A DNA stretch of 64,000 bases from Enterovibrio sp. JCM 19048 (lineage in GTDB: Bacteria > Pseudomonadota > Gammaproteobacteria > Enterobacterales > Vibrionaceae), in assembly GCA_001310415.1 (NCBI GenBank), contig BAXE01000002.1, forward strand, positions 1 through 64,000, written 5' to 3'. Of the stretch, positions 31,317-42,160 are shown piece after piece. Numbering within the stretch: position 1 is the stretch's first letter; each line of letters opens with the position of its first letter. The notes under the pieces were generated by a model. It made no database searches and was not told the origin of the DNA. It saw only the letters and a list, made by a program, of their open reading frames with translations. A program made the translations under genes and the position numbers.

Positions 31317-32466
31317 TTATGCTGCTGCCTTTTTCTTCTCATCGCGCACAGCTGCAAGCAATGGTTCAAGAAGATGCTCTGTAAGGAAACGCACCACTGG
31401 CACTGCTACCCCGTCACCTGCGAGATGGTATGCTTCATTGTAATTCTTTGGCAGTTGGTATGTGTCCGGTAGCCCCATTAGGCGAGCGGCTTCACGTGGA
31501 GATAGTAGACGTGACCGAACGCGTTTCCCGTCCACTACCATAATAGTCTGGCGGCTAGAGCCACCGCTAGGCGTGCGAAGGCATCCGGCCACATCGTCGA
31601 AACGGACTTCGGCGCGTTGCATCTTTTCACCGTTCGGCCCGTCGGCCCGAGTGCGCCGGTAGATAGTCCCAACCATTCGTCGTCCGGCGTTTTTAGCTGC
31701 TTCCACTTTCGCTAAGTTGACAGGCTCATCATGCCGAGAAGGCGCTTGGTATCGGCGGCTGTGTGCCATTTGACCCCTAGCTTATCTTCAACCAGGTCCG
31801 CAAAGATCGAAGTGCGTGGTACGGGGGAAGGAAGGTTCCACCATGTCCAAGACTTTTGTGAACTTTGGGAGAGCTTGCCGAATGCTTCGACTAGTGCAGA
31901 GGAATGCCATGTGTCTTTCGGCCCTTCAGCACGCAGTTCAGAGGGCAAAGGAACAGATGCCTTTCTAGCGCCAATGATAAACAGACGTGGGCGCGACTGG
32001 GGAACAAAGTGTACTGCATTCATCACCAAAGCACCGACACGATATCCACCGCGTGAGAGAGCTGAGCAAATTGCAGCAAAATCTTTCCCGCCGTGAGAGC
32101 TGAGCGCCCCGCACACGTTTTCAAGAACTATTAAATGAGGCGCACGATCCTCCTCTTCCAGACGCGTCATGAGCTTCCAGAAAGGCCAGAAGGTGCCAGA
32201 GCGATCACCTTTAAGTCCGGCTCCACCGCCTGCCAATGACAAGTCTTGGCACGGAAATGAGGCCCAAGCGAGATCAGGACGGCCAGGAAGATCGTCTGTG
32301 GTTAGCTTGGCGACGTCGCCTACATGGAGGTGGTCGTCCCCCCAATTGAGGCATAACTGGCTGCTTTCTTAGGGTCGAAGTCGTTGGCGAACAGACACTC
32401 CCAGTCAGTACTTAGCCCTGCCCGGGCCATGCCGCCTCCGGCAAAGAACTCGTAGAAACTGTTCAT
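31317..32466 (-). CDS. DNA (cytosine-5-)-methyltransferase
   Basis: C5-cytosine DNA methyltransferase of a type II restriction-modification module. Motif I is FYEFFAGGGMARAGL, motif IV has the catalytic Cys in ASFPCQDLSLAG, motif VI is ENVCG, motif VIII is QSRPRLFIIG, and motifs IX and X are RLLSPREAARLMGLPD and GDGVAVPVV. One A is missing near 32345 and one C near 31729 (family MMSPVN). Restored length is about 383 residues. The start ATG 32466 overlaps the stop of the RHH gene. The recognition sequence cannot be read from the protein. Confidence 0.9.
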
Positions 32467-32669
32467 CCATCCCCCTTGATACTGCTACTTTCCGATAATT
32501 TTAGACGGTCCAACCTCTCCTGAATGGCTTCAACGATCCAGGTGTTGCGTGACACGTTGCCCACGCGAAGCGCACATTCAGAGTCGATGGCAGCCAAAGC
32601 CTCCGCTGATAGGCGGAGATTGATACGCTGCAAACACTGGTTCTGAGATTCTTGGTGATTTGTTTTCAT
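32463..32669 (-). CDS. Ribbon-helix-helix protein, likely controller of the R-M operon
   Basis: A 68-residue product from ATG 32669 (or 71 from ATG 32678). The central INLRLSAEALAAIDSECA and VSRNTWIVEAIQERLDRLKL segments fit a CopG/Arc-type RHH fold. The stop overlaps the methyltransferase start (ATGA), so it leads the operon. A repeated GGCGCCA palindrome covers its start region and would suit autorepression, in the role C proteins play in other R-M systems. Confidence 0.65.
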   Translation of the reverse strand: MKTNHQESQNQCLQRINLRLSAEALAAIDSECALRVGNVSRNTWIVEAIQERLDRLKLSESSSIKGDG

Positions 32670-32670
32670 G

Positions 32671-32699
32671 GGCGCCATTATGGCGCCACATTGGCGCAA
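32671..32699. promoter_or_regulatory. GGCGCCA repeat operator upstream of the R-M operon
   Basis: GGCGCCA (32671), TGGCGCCA (32681) and TTGGCGCAA (32691) follow each other at 10-base steps, each a near-palindrome. They overlap the first codons of the RHH gene, which fits an array of RHH dimer sites. Confidence 0.55.
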
Positions 32700-32842
32700 C
32701 GTCCATGTCCTTTTGCTTCTGCTACTCAATTTCTTGTTGAGTGTCGCACATGTTTTGGCGGGCATGACAGGGCATTCAGTGGTTTCTCGCCTGTTCCCGA
32801 TCTGTCATTGATGGTGCATACTAAAGATAGAGGTATATAACT

Positions 32843-33043
32843 ATGAGTAATAAAGAGCTGAAGCCAAAGCTGGGTGGCGATTCGGCAGTGCGCCGCTTGA
32901 CGCCTGAGGAGCGGGCTGAGCTAAGGCGAGACATGGCAGAGGCGTCAGCTTGGGCCCGTACTGAATTGAAACGGCGGAGACTCGCTGTGCAATTACAATC
33001 AAGTTTTTCTGTGAATGGTATTTCTAATGGTACTGGTGATTAG
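32843..33043 (+). CDS. Small hypothetical protein at the right end of the island
   Basis: 66 residues, charged and helical (LTPEERAELRRDMAEASAWARTELKRRRL). GAGG lies nine bases upstream of the ATG at 32843. It is the last gene before attR and is divergent from the R-M operon. No family recognised; size and charge would fit a DNA-binding or accessory recombination protein, but this is a guess. Confidence 0.5.
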   Translation: MSNKELKPKLGGDSAVRRLTPEERAELRRDMAEASAWARTELKRRRLAVQLQSSFSVNGISNGTGD

Positions 33044-33091
33044 ATGTTTTTTATATTGTTGATTTTAAACGAAAATAATCGCCAGTATACA

Positions 33092-33107
33092 ATAGAGTGG
33101 GAATAAT
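33092..33107. repeat. attR: right attachment site of the island
   Basis: ATAGAGTGGGAATAAT matches attL (16322-16337) at 14 of 16 positions, with GAGTGGGAAT (33095-33104) identical. A strong terminator follows 50 bases later; it is presumably the native guaA terminator displaced by the insertion. Confidence 0.8.
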
Positions 33108-33156
33108 GCATTAATTACTAATCAGTAAAGTATGCGGTAAATCCTCAATGCCAATG

Positions 33157-33187
33157 AGCCCTGATTATTCTGTCAGGGCTTTTTTTA
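33157..33187 (+). terminator. Displaced native guaA terminator
   Basis: AGCCCTGA and TCAGGGCT arms followed by seven T. No gene on the plus strand between attR and this hairpin needs it, which supports guaA having ended here before the island arrived. Confidence 0.7.
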
Positions 33188-33189
33188 TT

Positions 33190-33576
33190 CCTGCGACTAT
33201 CATTTCCACAACCGCATCTCCGTTGACCCAGATGCGCCGCTTCAATTTAAATGCAGTTCATTTATCCAAAAATTTCAGCGTATTGATGCTTTCCGCGAGT
33301 AATAGCTGTTAAGGAAATGGCGAACAAAAAGCCTCATTTTCCAGACAGTATCACCTCACCATTTATAAGGTAATACTTTTTTAATCAACGCTAATGGAGT
33401 GTTGGGTCGAGGCAGATTCCAGGCCGGTGACCACATTGCAGATTTGACCTGCTTTGCCATATTCGGAGTTGGATGCTCAAAAAACTTAGGCTCACCCGTG
33501 GGGCTTACGAATGTCACCCAACAAAGGTCGTAGCCTGATATGTCCAGTCTTCTAGATGCATAAAGGTAATATTGTT
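33190..33576. other. Gene-free leader upstream of the RTX gene
   Basis: About 390 bases without a convincing reading frame, moderately AT-rich. It presumably holds the RTX promoter. I see no strong repeat or known riboswitch signature. Confidence 0.4.
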
Positions 33577-36033
33577 ATGGCAACAATCAACGGCACAATC
33601 AATGACGATACGCTGGTGGGCACAATCGATGCTGACGTTATCTATGGCTCAACAGGTGATGACTATATCCGCGGCGAAGGCGGCGATGACTACATCGATG
33701 GCGGCGACGGCAATGACACCCTGCTAGGCAGCGATGGGAACGATAAAATACTAGGAGGACTGGGTGATGACAGTGTTGTCGGTGGCGGGGGAAATGACAC
33801 CCTTTACGGCAATGAAGGTAACGACAATATCGACGGTGGTGACGGCGCAGACCTGATCTATGGCGGTGTAGGCAACGACACTATTTACGGCGGTATCGGT
33901 AATGACCGGCTCTACGGTGGTGAGGGCATTGATAAGATCCGCGGCGGTCTCGGCGACGACTACCTCAACGGTGGCGCTGATGATGATGTGCTTTTCGGCG
34001 AAGCGGGGAATGACAAGCTTGTCGGCGGTGCGGGCAACGACGTGCTTTGGGGCGGTGACGGCAATGACACCCAGTATGGCGGTACCGGTGATGATTACCT
34101 TTGGGGTGAAAACGGTGTCGACTGGCAATATGGCGGTGATGGAAACGATGTCCTCCTGAGCGGTGACGGAGATGATTTCATGTATGGCGGCAAAGGCAAC
34201 GATATGTTGTTTGGTCAGGCTGGCAGCGATTACATGGATGGTGGTGAGGGTGATGACAAGCTGGAAGGTTATTTTGGTGATGATTGCCTGATTGGGGGAG
34301 ATGGCAATGACGATCTCTGGGCCGGTGAAGACGATGACAAGCTGGATGGCGGTGACGGTGATGATGTGCTTTCCGGCGGCTGTGACAATGACCAGATCGA
34401 CGGTGGTAACGGCAACGACCTGGTATATGGTGATGCCATCAACCTTGTTGTGAATGGTGATTTTGAAGAGTGGGGTGATGACGCCGGTAACAAATGGACC
34501 TGCTTTACGACAATCAAATTTCTGGCTGGTACAGCGAAGGCAATACCCGGATCGAAGTGCAGCAAGGCCAGTTTGGCGGCACGCCGGAAAATCCCTATAC
34601 CAATACGGTGATCGAGCTCGACAGCACAGTCAACGTGTCCGTGCGTCAGGACATTGATGTGTCCAGCCTGACGGCCAGTGCCGATCAGGAGATGAGTTTC
34701 TCCTTTGATTACGCCAACCGATTCCGGGGCTCAGACAACACCACCAGTCCATTTGATGTTGATGTGTTTGACCAGGACGGAAACCTGCTTTTCAGCCAGT
34801 CTTTCGACAATGATTCCACCCTGAAAACCTACCACCACTTTGATGCCACATTTGTTATTCCGCAGGGAGTTACTGGCATTACGCTCAGTTTCACAGGAAC
34901 AGGGGCATCAGACTGCATTGGCGCGTTGATAGACAACGTTGAACTGGTCGCGGAAGAGTGCGCCGGTGATGATGTTATCGATGGTGGAAATGGCCAGGAT
35001 GTAATTTTTGGTAATGGCGGCAATGACATTATTGATGGCGGCTGTGACGACGATATTATCGATGGCGGAACGGGTAACGACGTTATCTACGGCGACGATG
35101 CCGGTGAAGCTCATGCCTGAACGATCTGGACGCGAACATCGTTATCAACGGCGATTTTGAAGAGTGGGGTGACAACGCGGGTAACAAATGGACTCTGCTA
35201 TACGACAACCAGATCTCCGGATGGTACAGCGCAGACGAAACCCGTATTGAAGTTCAGCAGGGCAGTTTGGCGGTACACCGGATAACCCCTACACCAACAC
35301 AGTGATTGAGCTCGACAGCACGATTAACACGTCTGTCCGTCAGGATATCAATGTCTCCTCCCTGACACAGGACGGGGACAATGAGATGGCTTTCTCCTTT
35401 GATTTTGCCAACCGTTTCCGAGGCTCAGACAACACGACCAGCCCATTTACGGTGGAGGTCTTTGACCAAGACGGCAATGTGCTGTTCAGCCAGTCGTTTA
35501 CCAATGATGGACTTGAGCGTGTTTACCATGAATTTGAAACCAGCATCATCGTGCCGCAAGGAACAGAGAGCATCACACTGGCCTTTACCGGCACCGGAAA
35601 CTCTGACTGTATTGGTGCGTTGATTGACAATGTTTCCCTGCTCCCTGATGACTGTCACGGTGATGACGACATTAATGGTGGCCTCGGCGACGATACCCTC
35701 TTCGGTAACGGCGGCGACGATATCCTCTCCGGTGGGGCGGGTAACGATACCCTGTGGGGCGGTCGTGGTGATGATGTGCTTATCGGTGGCGAGGGGAACG
35801 ATGTGTTTGTGTTCTGCGAGGCAACCGGTGACGACACTGTCCGTGATTTTGTCAAAGGCGAAGACACGTTGAAAATTGATGCATCTATTGCCCTGCATTT
35901 CAGCGACGTGAACGCCGAGCAGGTGGGCGGGTCCACTGTTCTCAGTTTTGCCAATGACGATACCCAGATCACCTTGCTGCAGTTTGATGCCACGACCGTC
36001 TCGGCAGATATGTTCGACTTTACTGTCCTATAG
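33577..36033 (+). CDS. RTX (hemolysin-type Ca2+-binding repeat) protein with two galactose-binding-like modules
   Basis: About 819 residues after restoring three C losses (near 34499, 35117, 35264). The start ATG 33577 has AAAGGT upstream. Residues 1-290 are nearly all GGxGxDxux nonapeptide repeats (for example GGDGNDTL, GGAGNDVLWGG). Then a beta-rich module (NGDFEEWG, GNKWTLLYDNQISGWYS, NPYTNTVIELDST, CIGALIDNV) occurs twice, separated and followed by more RTX repeats. The C-terminus (GEGNDVFVF, FVKGEDTLKID) is typical of type I secretion substrates. No signal peptide and no secretion genes nearby. A secreted, Ca2+-folded adhesin-like or carbohydrate-binding protein is likely. Confidence 0.82.
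34442..35665. repeat. Duplicated module in the RTX gene
   Basis: About 34442-34976 and 35134-35665 encode the same module with high similarity at both DNA and protein level (AACAAATGGAC, GACAACACCACCAG-type blocks recur). The intervening segment is RTX repeats. Divergence at many codons suggests an older duplication than the one in the island regulator. Confidence 0.75.
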
Positions 36034-36056
36034 CTTCCTCTGAAACTTCTCGTGTA

Positions 36057-36095
36057 AACACACAATCCTTCGCACCCGCGAAGGATTGTGTTCTT
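36057..36095 (+). terminator. Terminator after the RTX gene
   Basis: ACACAATCCTTCGC and GCGAAGGATTGTGT form a perfect 14-base stem with a three-base loop, then TTCTTCT. Strong hairpin, weak T run; it could act in both directions. Confidence 0.75.
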
Positions 36096-36392
36096 CTCTC
36101 ACTACCGCTACGCGCTGCTTTTTTAAACCTGCCCGATACTTATTTTCTGAGCAAAAGTAACGGCATTATTGTGTTTGTTGTCACCTTGGTGCTTCTTTGT
36201 TTTCTTCATGTTTGTTTGTTGTGTTGATATTGAATTAATATGCTGAATGTGTGTATTTAATCGAAATTTGGCGCTATTAATTTCGGCTGATATGTGTATT
36301 TTATGCTGTTGAATAATTATGACGTCATTGTGAATCCACCTGATGGATTGAGCGACTGATGCAAACACACACTAACAACCATGGAGCTTTAA
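36096..36392. promoter_or_regulatory. AT-rich region upstream of the first AbgT transporter
   Basis: No gene. AT-rich with a CGAAATT (36262-36268) / AATTTCG (36279-36285) inverted repeat. It presumably contains the promoter of the transporter gene. Confidence 0.4.
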
Positions 36393-37952
36393 ATGAGTAA
36401 CCATGCTATGAGCAACTCTCCAGATGCGCCGAATGGCGGTATGGAAAAATTCCTTAACTGGATTGAACGGGCAGGTAACAAAATTCCTGATCCTGCACTC
36501 CTGTTCTTCTATGGCCTCCTGATTGTCTGGGGTCTGTCCGCCGTACTTTCTCAGGTCGATTTTGGCCTGATCCATCCTATTTCTGGACAGGCTGTAGAAA
36601 TCAATAACCTTCTGACCGGTACTGCACTGGCGAACTTCCTGGCGAATATGGTGACTACATTCACCAGCTTTGCGCCAATGGGGATCGTACTGGTAGCAAT
36701 GCTGGGTGTGGGCGTGGCGGATGCGTCAGGCTTTATCACTACCGGTCTGAAGAAGATGCTGAACGTGACACCGAAGAAGCTGCTGACGCCAGCGCTGATC
36801 CTGGTGGCTATCGTTTCGCACACGGCTGCGGATGCGGGCTACGTTCTGGTTATTCCACTGGGCGGTATCATCTTCCATGCAGCGGGTCGTCACCCACTGG
36901 TGGGTATTGCGGCAGCATTTGCGGGTGTATCAGGCGGTTTCTCTGCTAACTTCATCCCTGCAGGTATTGACCCACTGCTGGCGGGCTTTACCCAGTCTGC
37001 GGCACAGGTTCTGGATAAAGACTACGTGGTTAACCCGCTGGCGAACCTGTACTTCACCGGTCTGTCTTCATTCCTGATCGTAGGTATCGGCTGGTATGTG
37101 ACTGAGAAAATCATCGAACCGCGCCTGAGCAAAATGCCTATCGATGACGATGCAGAAAAAGCACCGGATCTGGGCAGCTTCACGGCAATTGAAAGTAAAG
37201 CATTCAACCGTGCTGGCCTGGCAATGCTGGCCGGTATCGCGCTGCTTATCGTTGCGCTTATCCCAGAAAACTCAGCACTGCGTTCACCAGACGGTGAGCT
37301 GACTGCGTTCTCTGCACCGCTGATGAAATCTATCGTTCCACTGATCTTCATCCTGTTTGTTATCCCTGGTGTGGTTTACGGCCGCGTTGCAGGTACGTTC
37401 AAAACTCAGGGCGAAATCATCAAGGCGATGAGCACCACCATGTCGACCATGGGTTCATACCTGGTGATGTCTTTCTTCTGTGCCCAGTTCCTGGCCGCGT
37501 TTAGTCAGTCGAACATCGGTACTCTGCTGGCACTGGAAGGTGCAGCGTTCCTGAAAGCACTGGATATGCCAGGTCAGCTGACCATCGTAGGTATGATCCT
37601 GCTGACTGCGTTCGTTAACCTGCTGATTGGTTCTGCGTCTGCGAAATGGGCACTGATTGGTCCTATCCTGGTACCAATGCTGATGGCACTGGGTATTTCT
37701 CCTGAGCTGTCTCAGGCGGCGTACCGCGTAGGTGACTCCGTGTCTAACATCATCTCTCCACTGATGGTGTTCTTCCCACTGGTTGTTGTTTACTGCCAAC
37801 GTTACGTGAAAGGTTCTGGTATCGGCACCCTGGCATCGATGATGATGCCTTACTCAATCGCGATGCTGATTGGCTGGTCTCTGTTCCTGCTGGCGTACTG
37901 GGCACTGGGCATCCCTCTGGGTATCCAGGCACCATACACTTACCAGATGTAA
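36393..37952 (+). CDS. AbgT-family transporter (p-aminobenzoyl-glutamate type), paralogue 1
   Basis: 519-residue polytopic inner-membrane protein, intact. AbgT signatures include WIERAGNKIPDPALLFFYGL at the N-terminus, HTAADAGYVLVIPLGG, AAFAGVSGGFSANFIPAGIDPLLAG and the C-terminal RVGDSVSNIISPLMVFFPL. AbgT proteins import p-aminobenzoyl-glutamate; some related members export sulfonamides. GGAGC lies upstream of the ATG. Its own terminator follows, so it is probably monocistronic. Substrate is not certain. Confidence 0.88.
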   Translation: MSNHAMSNSPDAPNGGMEKFLNWIERAGNKIPDPALLFFYGLLIVWGLSAVLSQVDFGLIHPISGQAVEINNLLTGTALANFLANMVTTFTSFAPMGIVLVAMLGVGVADASGFITTGLKKMLNVTPKKLLTPALILVAIVSHTAADAGYVLVIPLGGIIFHAAGRHPLVGIAAAFAGVSGGFSANFIPAGIDPLLAGFTQSAAQVLDKDYVVNPLANLYFTGLSSFLIVGIGWYVTEKIIEPRLSKMPIDDDAEKAPDLGSFTAIESKAFNRAGLAMLAGIALLIVALIPENSALRSPDGELTAFSAPLMKSIVPLIFILFVIPGVVYGRVAGTFKTQGEIIKAMSTTMSTMGSYLVMSFFCAQFLAAFSQSNIGTLLALEGAAFLKALDMPGQLTIVGMILLTAFVNLLIGSASAKWALIGPILVPMLMALGISPELSQAAYRVGDSVSNIISPLMVFFPLVVVYCQRYVKGSGIGTLASMMMPYSIAMLIGWSLFLLAYWALGIPLGIQAPYTYQM

Positions 37953-37966
37953 TTCGCTGGATTACA

Positions 37967-37998
37967 CCAAAAGCCCTGCCATTGAGCAGGGCTTTTTT
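37967..37998 (+). terminator. Terminator after AbgT paralogue 1
   Basis: AAAAGCCCTGC and GCAGGGCTTTTTT arms with a short loop and T run. Confidence 0.9.
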
Positions 37999-38348
37999 GT
38001 ACCCGTTATTCGGTAGAGGGTGTTGTTCGTGCTACATGCTGTTAACCAATGCAAAACAATAATCCATACATTAATGGCTTTGTGAAATTTTGTATAAAAG
38101 TTGTATCTGCTGGCTATTGAGCCTTATCTCACACTATCTGCTGATGTGGGTGTAAATGACGCGCATAAATTATTTTCCAATGAAAAATAACAGATGTTAA
38201 TTTCATAAAATCTCAATTTTCAGAATTTTACTCCAAAAGAGTCATCTGCTAAGTTCGTGGGGCAAATATAACGGATAGGCCTGCAGTTGCTGTATGTGAA
38301 ATTACATAGTGATGTGTGGGCATGAACTCATCGATAAGGTGGTACGAA
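37999..38348. promoter_or_regulatory. Region upstream of the second AbgT gene with a CRP-like palindrome
   Basis: No gene; AT-rich. TATGTGAAATTACATA (38293-38308) is a palindrome with TGTGA in the left half, similar to a weak CRP site, about 40 bases before the start codon. Confidence 0.4.
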
Positions 38349-39901
38349 ATGAGTCAAGTTTTACAAGGAGCGCCTCAACAGAAAGGCGCAATTGCGTTCA
38401 TCGAGCGCGTAGGTAAAAAATCCCCGATCCTGTGATCATTTTTATGTTCCTTTTTGTGGCTGCGCTGGCCTTGACAGGATTGATTGGTGGAATGGAATTT
38501 CAGACGACAGGTGCCGATGGTAACCTTGTCAGTCACACCGTTAAGAGCATGCTGGCGACAGAAAACGTCCGCTGGATGTTCGACAACGCGATTCTGGAAA
38601 ACTGGTTGAAGTTCGGTCACGGCGTACTGGGCGTTATCCTGGTGGTGATGCTGGGTGTGGGTATCGCTGAAAACTCAGGCCTGCTGGGTGCGGTGATCAA
38701 GCGTGTTGGCCTTCGCCTGAACGAAAAGTGGCTGCCAATGCTGCTGGTGTTCCTGGGTATTATGAGCTCCATCGCGACGGATGCTGGCTACCTGGTGCTG
38801 ATCCCGCTGGCAGGTATGCTGTACGCTGGTGTGGGTAAAAACCCGCTGATCGGTATGGCGGCTGCGTTTGCTGGTGTATCGGCAGGTTTCAGTGCCAACC
38901 TGATCCCGGCGACACCTATCGACGTTATCGTGGGTCTGAATGCGCGTGTATTCGCAGAAGCGCAGGGCGTGCCTTTCACCACCGCAGACGGTGTTGAGTT
39001 GAACCCGGCGACCATGCACTACTTTTTCATCTTTGTGTCGACGTTTATGCTGGCCATCCTGGGTGCATGGGTAACCAAACGCTTTGTTGCACCGCGTCTG
39101 GAGAAGATGGAATACACCTTGCCTGAAGATCTGCAGCAGTCAGATTTTGAAGTCAGCAAAGACGAGCAAAAAGGTCTGCGTGCGGCAGGTCTGGGTCTGG
39201 TGGCTTCTCTGGTTGCCATCGTAGCATTGGCAATGGGCCTCTGGCACCGTACACCAATGAAGCGGGCCGCACTGTGACGCCTTACATGAACAACGTGATC
39301 CTGCTGATTGCGATGGTGTTTGCGGTAACCGGTATCTGCTTTGGTTACAGCACGGGTAAGTTTAAGTCGCTGCAGGACGTGGTTAACGCCATGGTCAAGC
39401 AGATGAACACCTTCGGTTATGTGCTGGTGTTGACCTTCTTCAGCCACAACTTCCTGGCGGTACTGAGCTACTCAGGTCTGGGCGTTTACATCACCTACTT
39501 GGGCGCAACTTCTCTGTCTGCTCTGGGTCTGGAAAACTTCCCGGTTCTGCTGATCATCGGCTTTATCATCACCACGGCGATCATCAACCTGTTTGTGGGC
39601 GGTCTGACCTCGAAGTGGATGCTGCTGGCCCAATCTTCATCCCTATGCTGTACCAGGTGAACCCGAACATGACACCGGATGTGGTTTCAGCCGCGTTCCG
39701 TGTGGCTGATTCATCAACCAACATCATCACACCGATGATGACTTACGCGGGCGTTATCCTGGCGTTCATGCGTAAGTACAAGTCAGACCTGCCTTCGGTG
39801 ATGTGATTGCGATGATGGTGCCATACTCGGCGGCCTTCCTGACGGTATGGACAACCCTGCTGATTGTCTTCTTCAGCTTTAACATTCCACTGGGTTTCTA
39901 A
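38349..39901 (+). CDS. AbgT-family transporter, paralogue 2
   Basis: About 518 residues after restoring four single bases (near 38416, 39246, 39630, 39797). Same family marks as the upstream paralogue: FIERVGKKIPDP, ATDAGYLVLIPLAGMLY, AAFAGVSAGFSANLIPATPID, and FRVADSSTNIITPMMTYAGV. An AAGGAG-like site stands upstream of the region but the start ATG 38349 is chosen on the MSQVLQG N-terminus. The two paralogues are clearly diverged, so this is not a recent tandem copy. Confidence 0.86.
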
Positions 39902-39918
39902 CCGAGTGTGAAAAAGAA

Positions 39919-39943
39919 AGCCCGGCTCAGGCCGGGTTTTTTG
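39919..39943 (+). terminator. Terminator after AbgT paralogue 2, shared with fghA
   Basis: AGCCCGGC and GCCGGGTTTTTT hairpin between the convergent transporter and fghA genes. Confidence 0.85.
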
Positions 39944-39957
39944 CGTTTCGCGTCAGG

Positions 39958-40799
39958 CTATTTCAAATGCTCGGCATGGAAGCGAAGGTGATCTTCAATA
40001 AAGCTCGAGATGAAATAGTAACTGTGGTCATAGCCTTCCTGCATACGAAGCTCCAGCGGATAGCCAGCTTCTTCGGCTGCCTGCAGGAGGTTGCCGGGTT
40101 TGAGCTGTTCGTGCAAAAACTGGTCACCGTCACCTTGGTCAATCAGCATCGGCAGGTGTTTTTGCGCCTTTTTGATTAACGCGCAGCTGTCGTATTCCAG
40201 CCAGGTGGATTTGTCCTCACCCAGATAGTTGCTGAACGCTTTCTCACCCCAGGGCACCGCGGCAGGTTCACAATCGGGCTAAAAGCCGACACAGAGCGGT
40301 AGTCGTCACTGTTTTTCAGTGCAATGCTCAGTGCGCCATGGCCGCCCATGCTGTGACCGGAAATCGCCTTCACGTCGCTGACGGGAAAATGTGCCTCAAC
40401 CACGGCAGGCAGCTCTTTTACCACGTAGTCATACATCTGGTAGTAGCGGTTCCACGGGGCTTCGGTGGCGTTAAGGTAAAACCCTGCGCCCAGACCAAAG
40501 TCATACGCGCCGTCAGGGTCGTCTGGAATACTGTCGCCGCGTGGACTGGTGTCCGGCGCGACAATTGCAATCCCCAGCTCTGCCGCAACACGGTGCGCCC
40601 CGGCTTTTTGCATAAAGTTTTCATCGGTGCAGGTCAGGCCTGACAACCAGTAGAGCACGGGAACACGGTTTGATTCAGATGCCTGTGGTGGCAGGAAAAT
40701 CGCAAAGCGCATGTTGCAGTGAACCGTGCGCGATGTGTGGGTGTATTGCTTATGCCAACCGCCAAAACTGCGGTTACTGCTGATGTTCTCTAGACTCAT
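39958..40799 (-). CDS. fghA: S-formylglutathione hydrolase
   Basis: Serine hydrolase that converts S-formylglutathione to formate and glutathione, the second step of glutathione-dependent formaldehyde detoxification. The nucleophile elbow is [29 protein letters not shown] and APDTSPRG are family marks. One C is missing near 40267 (CCC read as CC, family SPIVNP). Restored length is 280 residues. It follows frmA in the same direction and would be cotranscribed. Confidence 0.93.
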
Positions 40800-40861
40800 G
40801 TCTGGCTCCATAGCGGGCGGCGGAAAAGCCGCCCGCGGTGGGGTTGTTTGAGGTCGCAGGG

Positions 40862-41988
<1,127 letters not shown>

Positions 41989-42043
41989 TGGCATTGTCCT
42001 CTCTAACGGTTGGTCAGTCCCTTAACGACTAACCCTAGGTGAT

Positions 42044-42057
42044 TTACCGTACGGTAA
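42044..42057. promoter_or_regulatory. TTACCGTACGGTAA palindrome between frmA and the LysR gene
   Basis: Perfect 14-base palindrome about 55 bases upstream of the frmA start. It is a likely operator for the divergent promoters; the shape (ACCGTACGGT core) is more like a TetR-family operator than a classical LysR T-N11-A box. Confidence 0.55.
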
Positions 42058-42160
42058 TAGGTTCACTTTTGTGACAAGTCTTGATTACAACCTAGTCTAT
42101 TTGTTTCCCTTGTGGTGATAATCCATAATTCTGACAATTGACATTTACTGGTGAGTAACA

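Noticed and set aside
32670..32765. N-terminal extension of the RHH protein to 100 residues
   Set aside because: The extension runs through the GGCGCCA operator and has no ribosome binding site; ATG 32669 or 32678 is preferred.
16322..33107. A tRNA gene as the island's insertion site
   Set aside because: No tRNA is visible at either end; the repeat coincides with the guaA 3' end.
33665..35100. Short regularly spaced repeats resembling a CRISPR array
   Set aside because: The periodicity comes from the RTX nonapeptide codons (27 bases) in an open reading frame; there are no unique spacers and no cas genes.
33751..35898. Several long frames antisense to the RTX gene
   Set aside because: They mirror the repetitive GGxGxD codons and have biased, repetitive composition.
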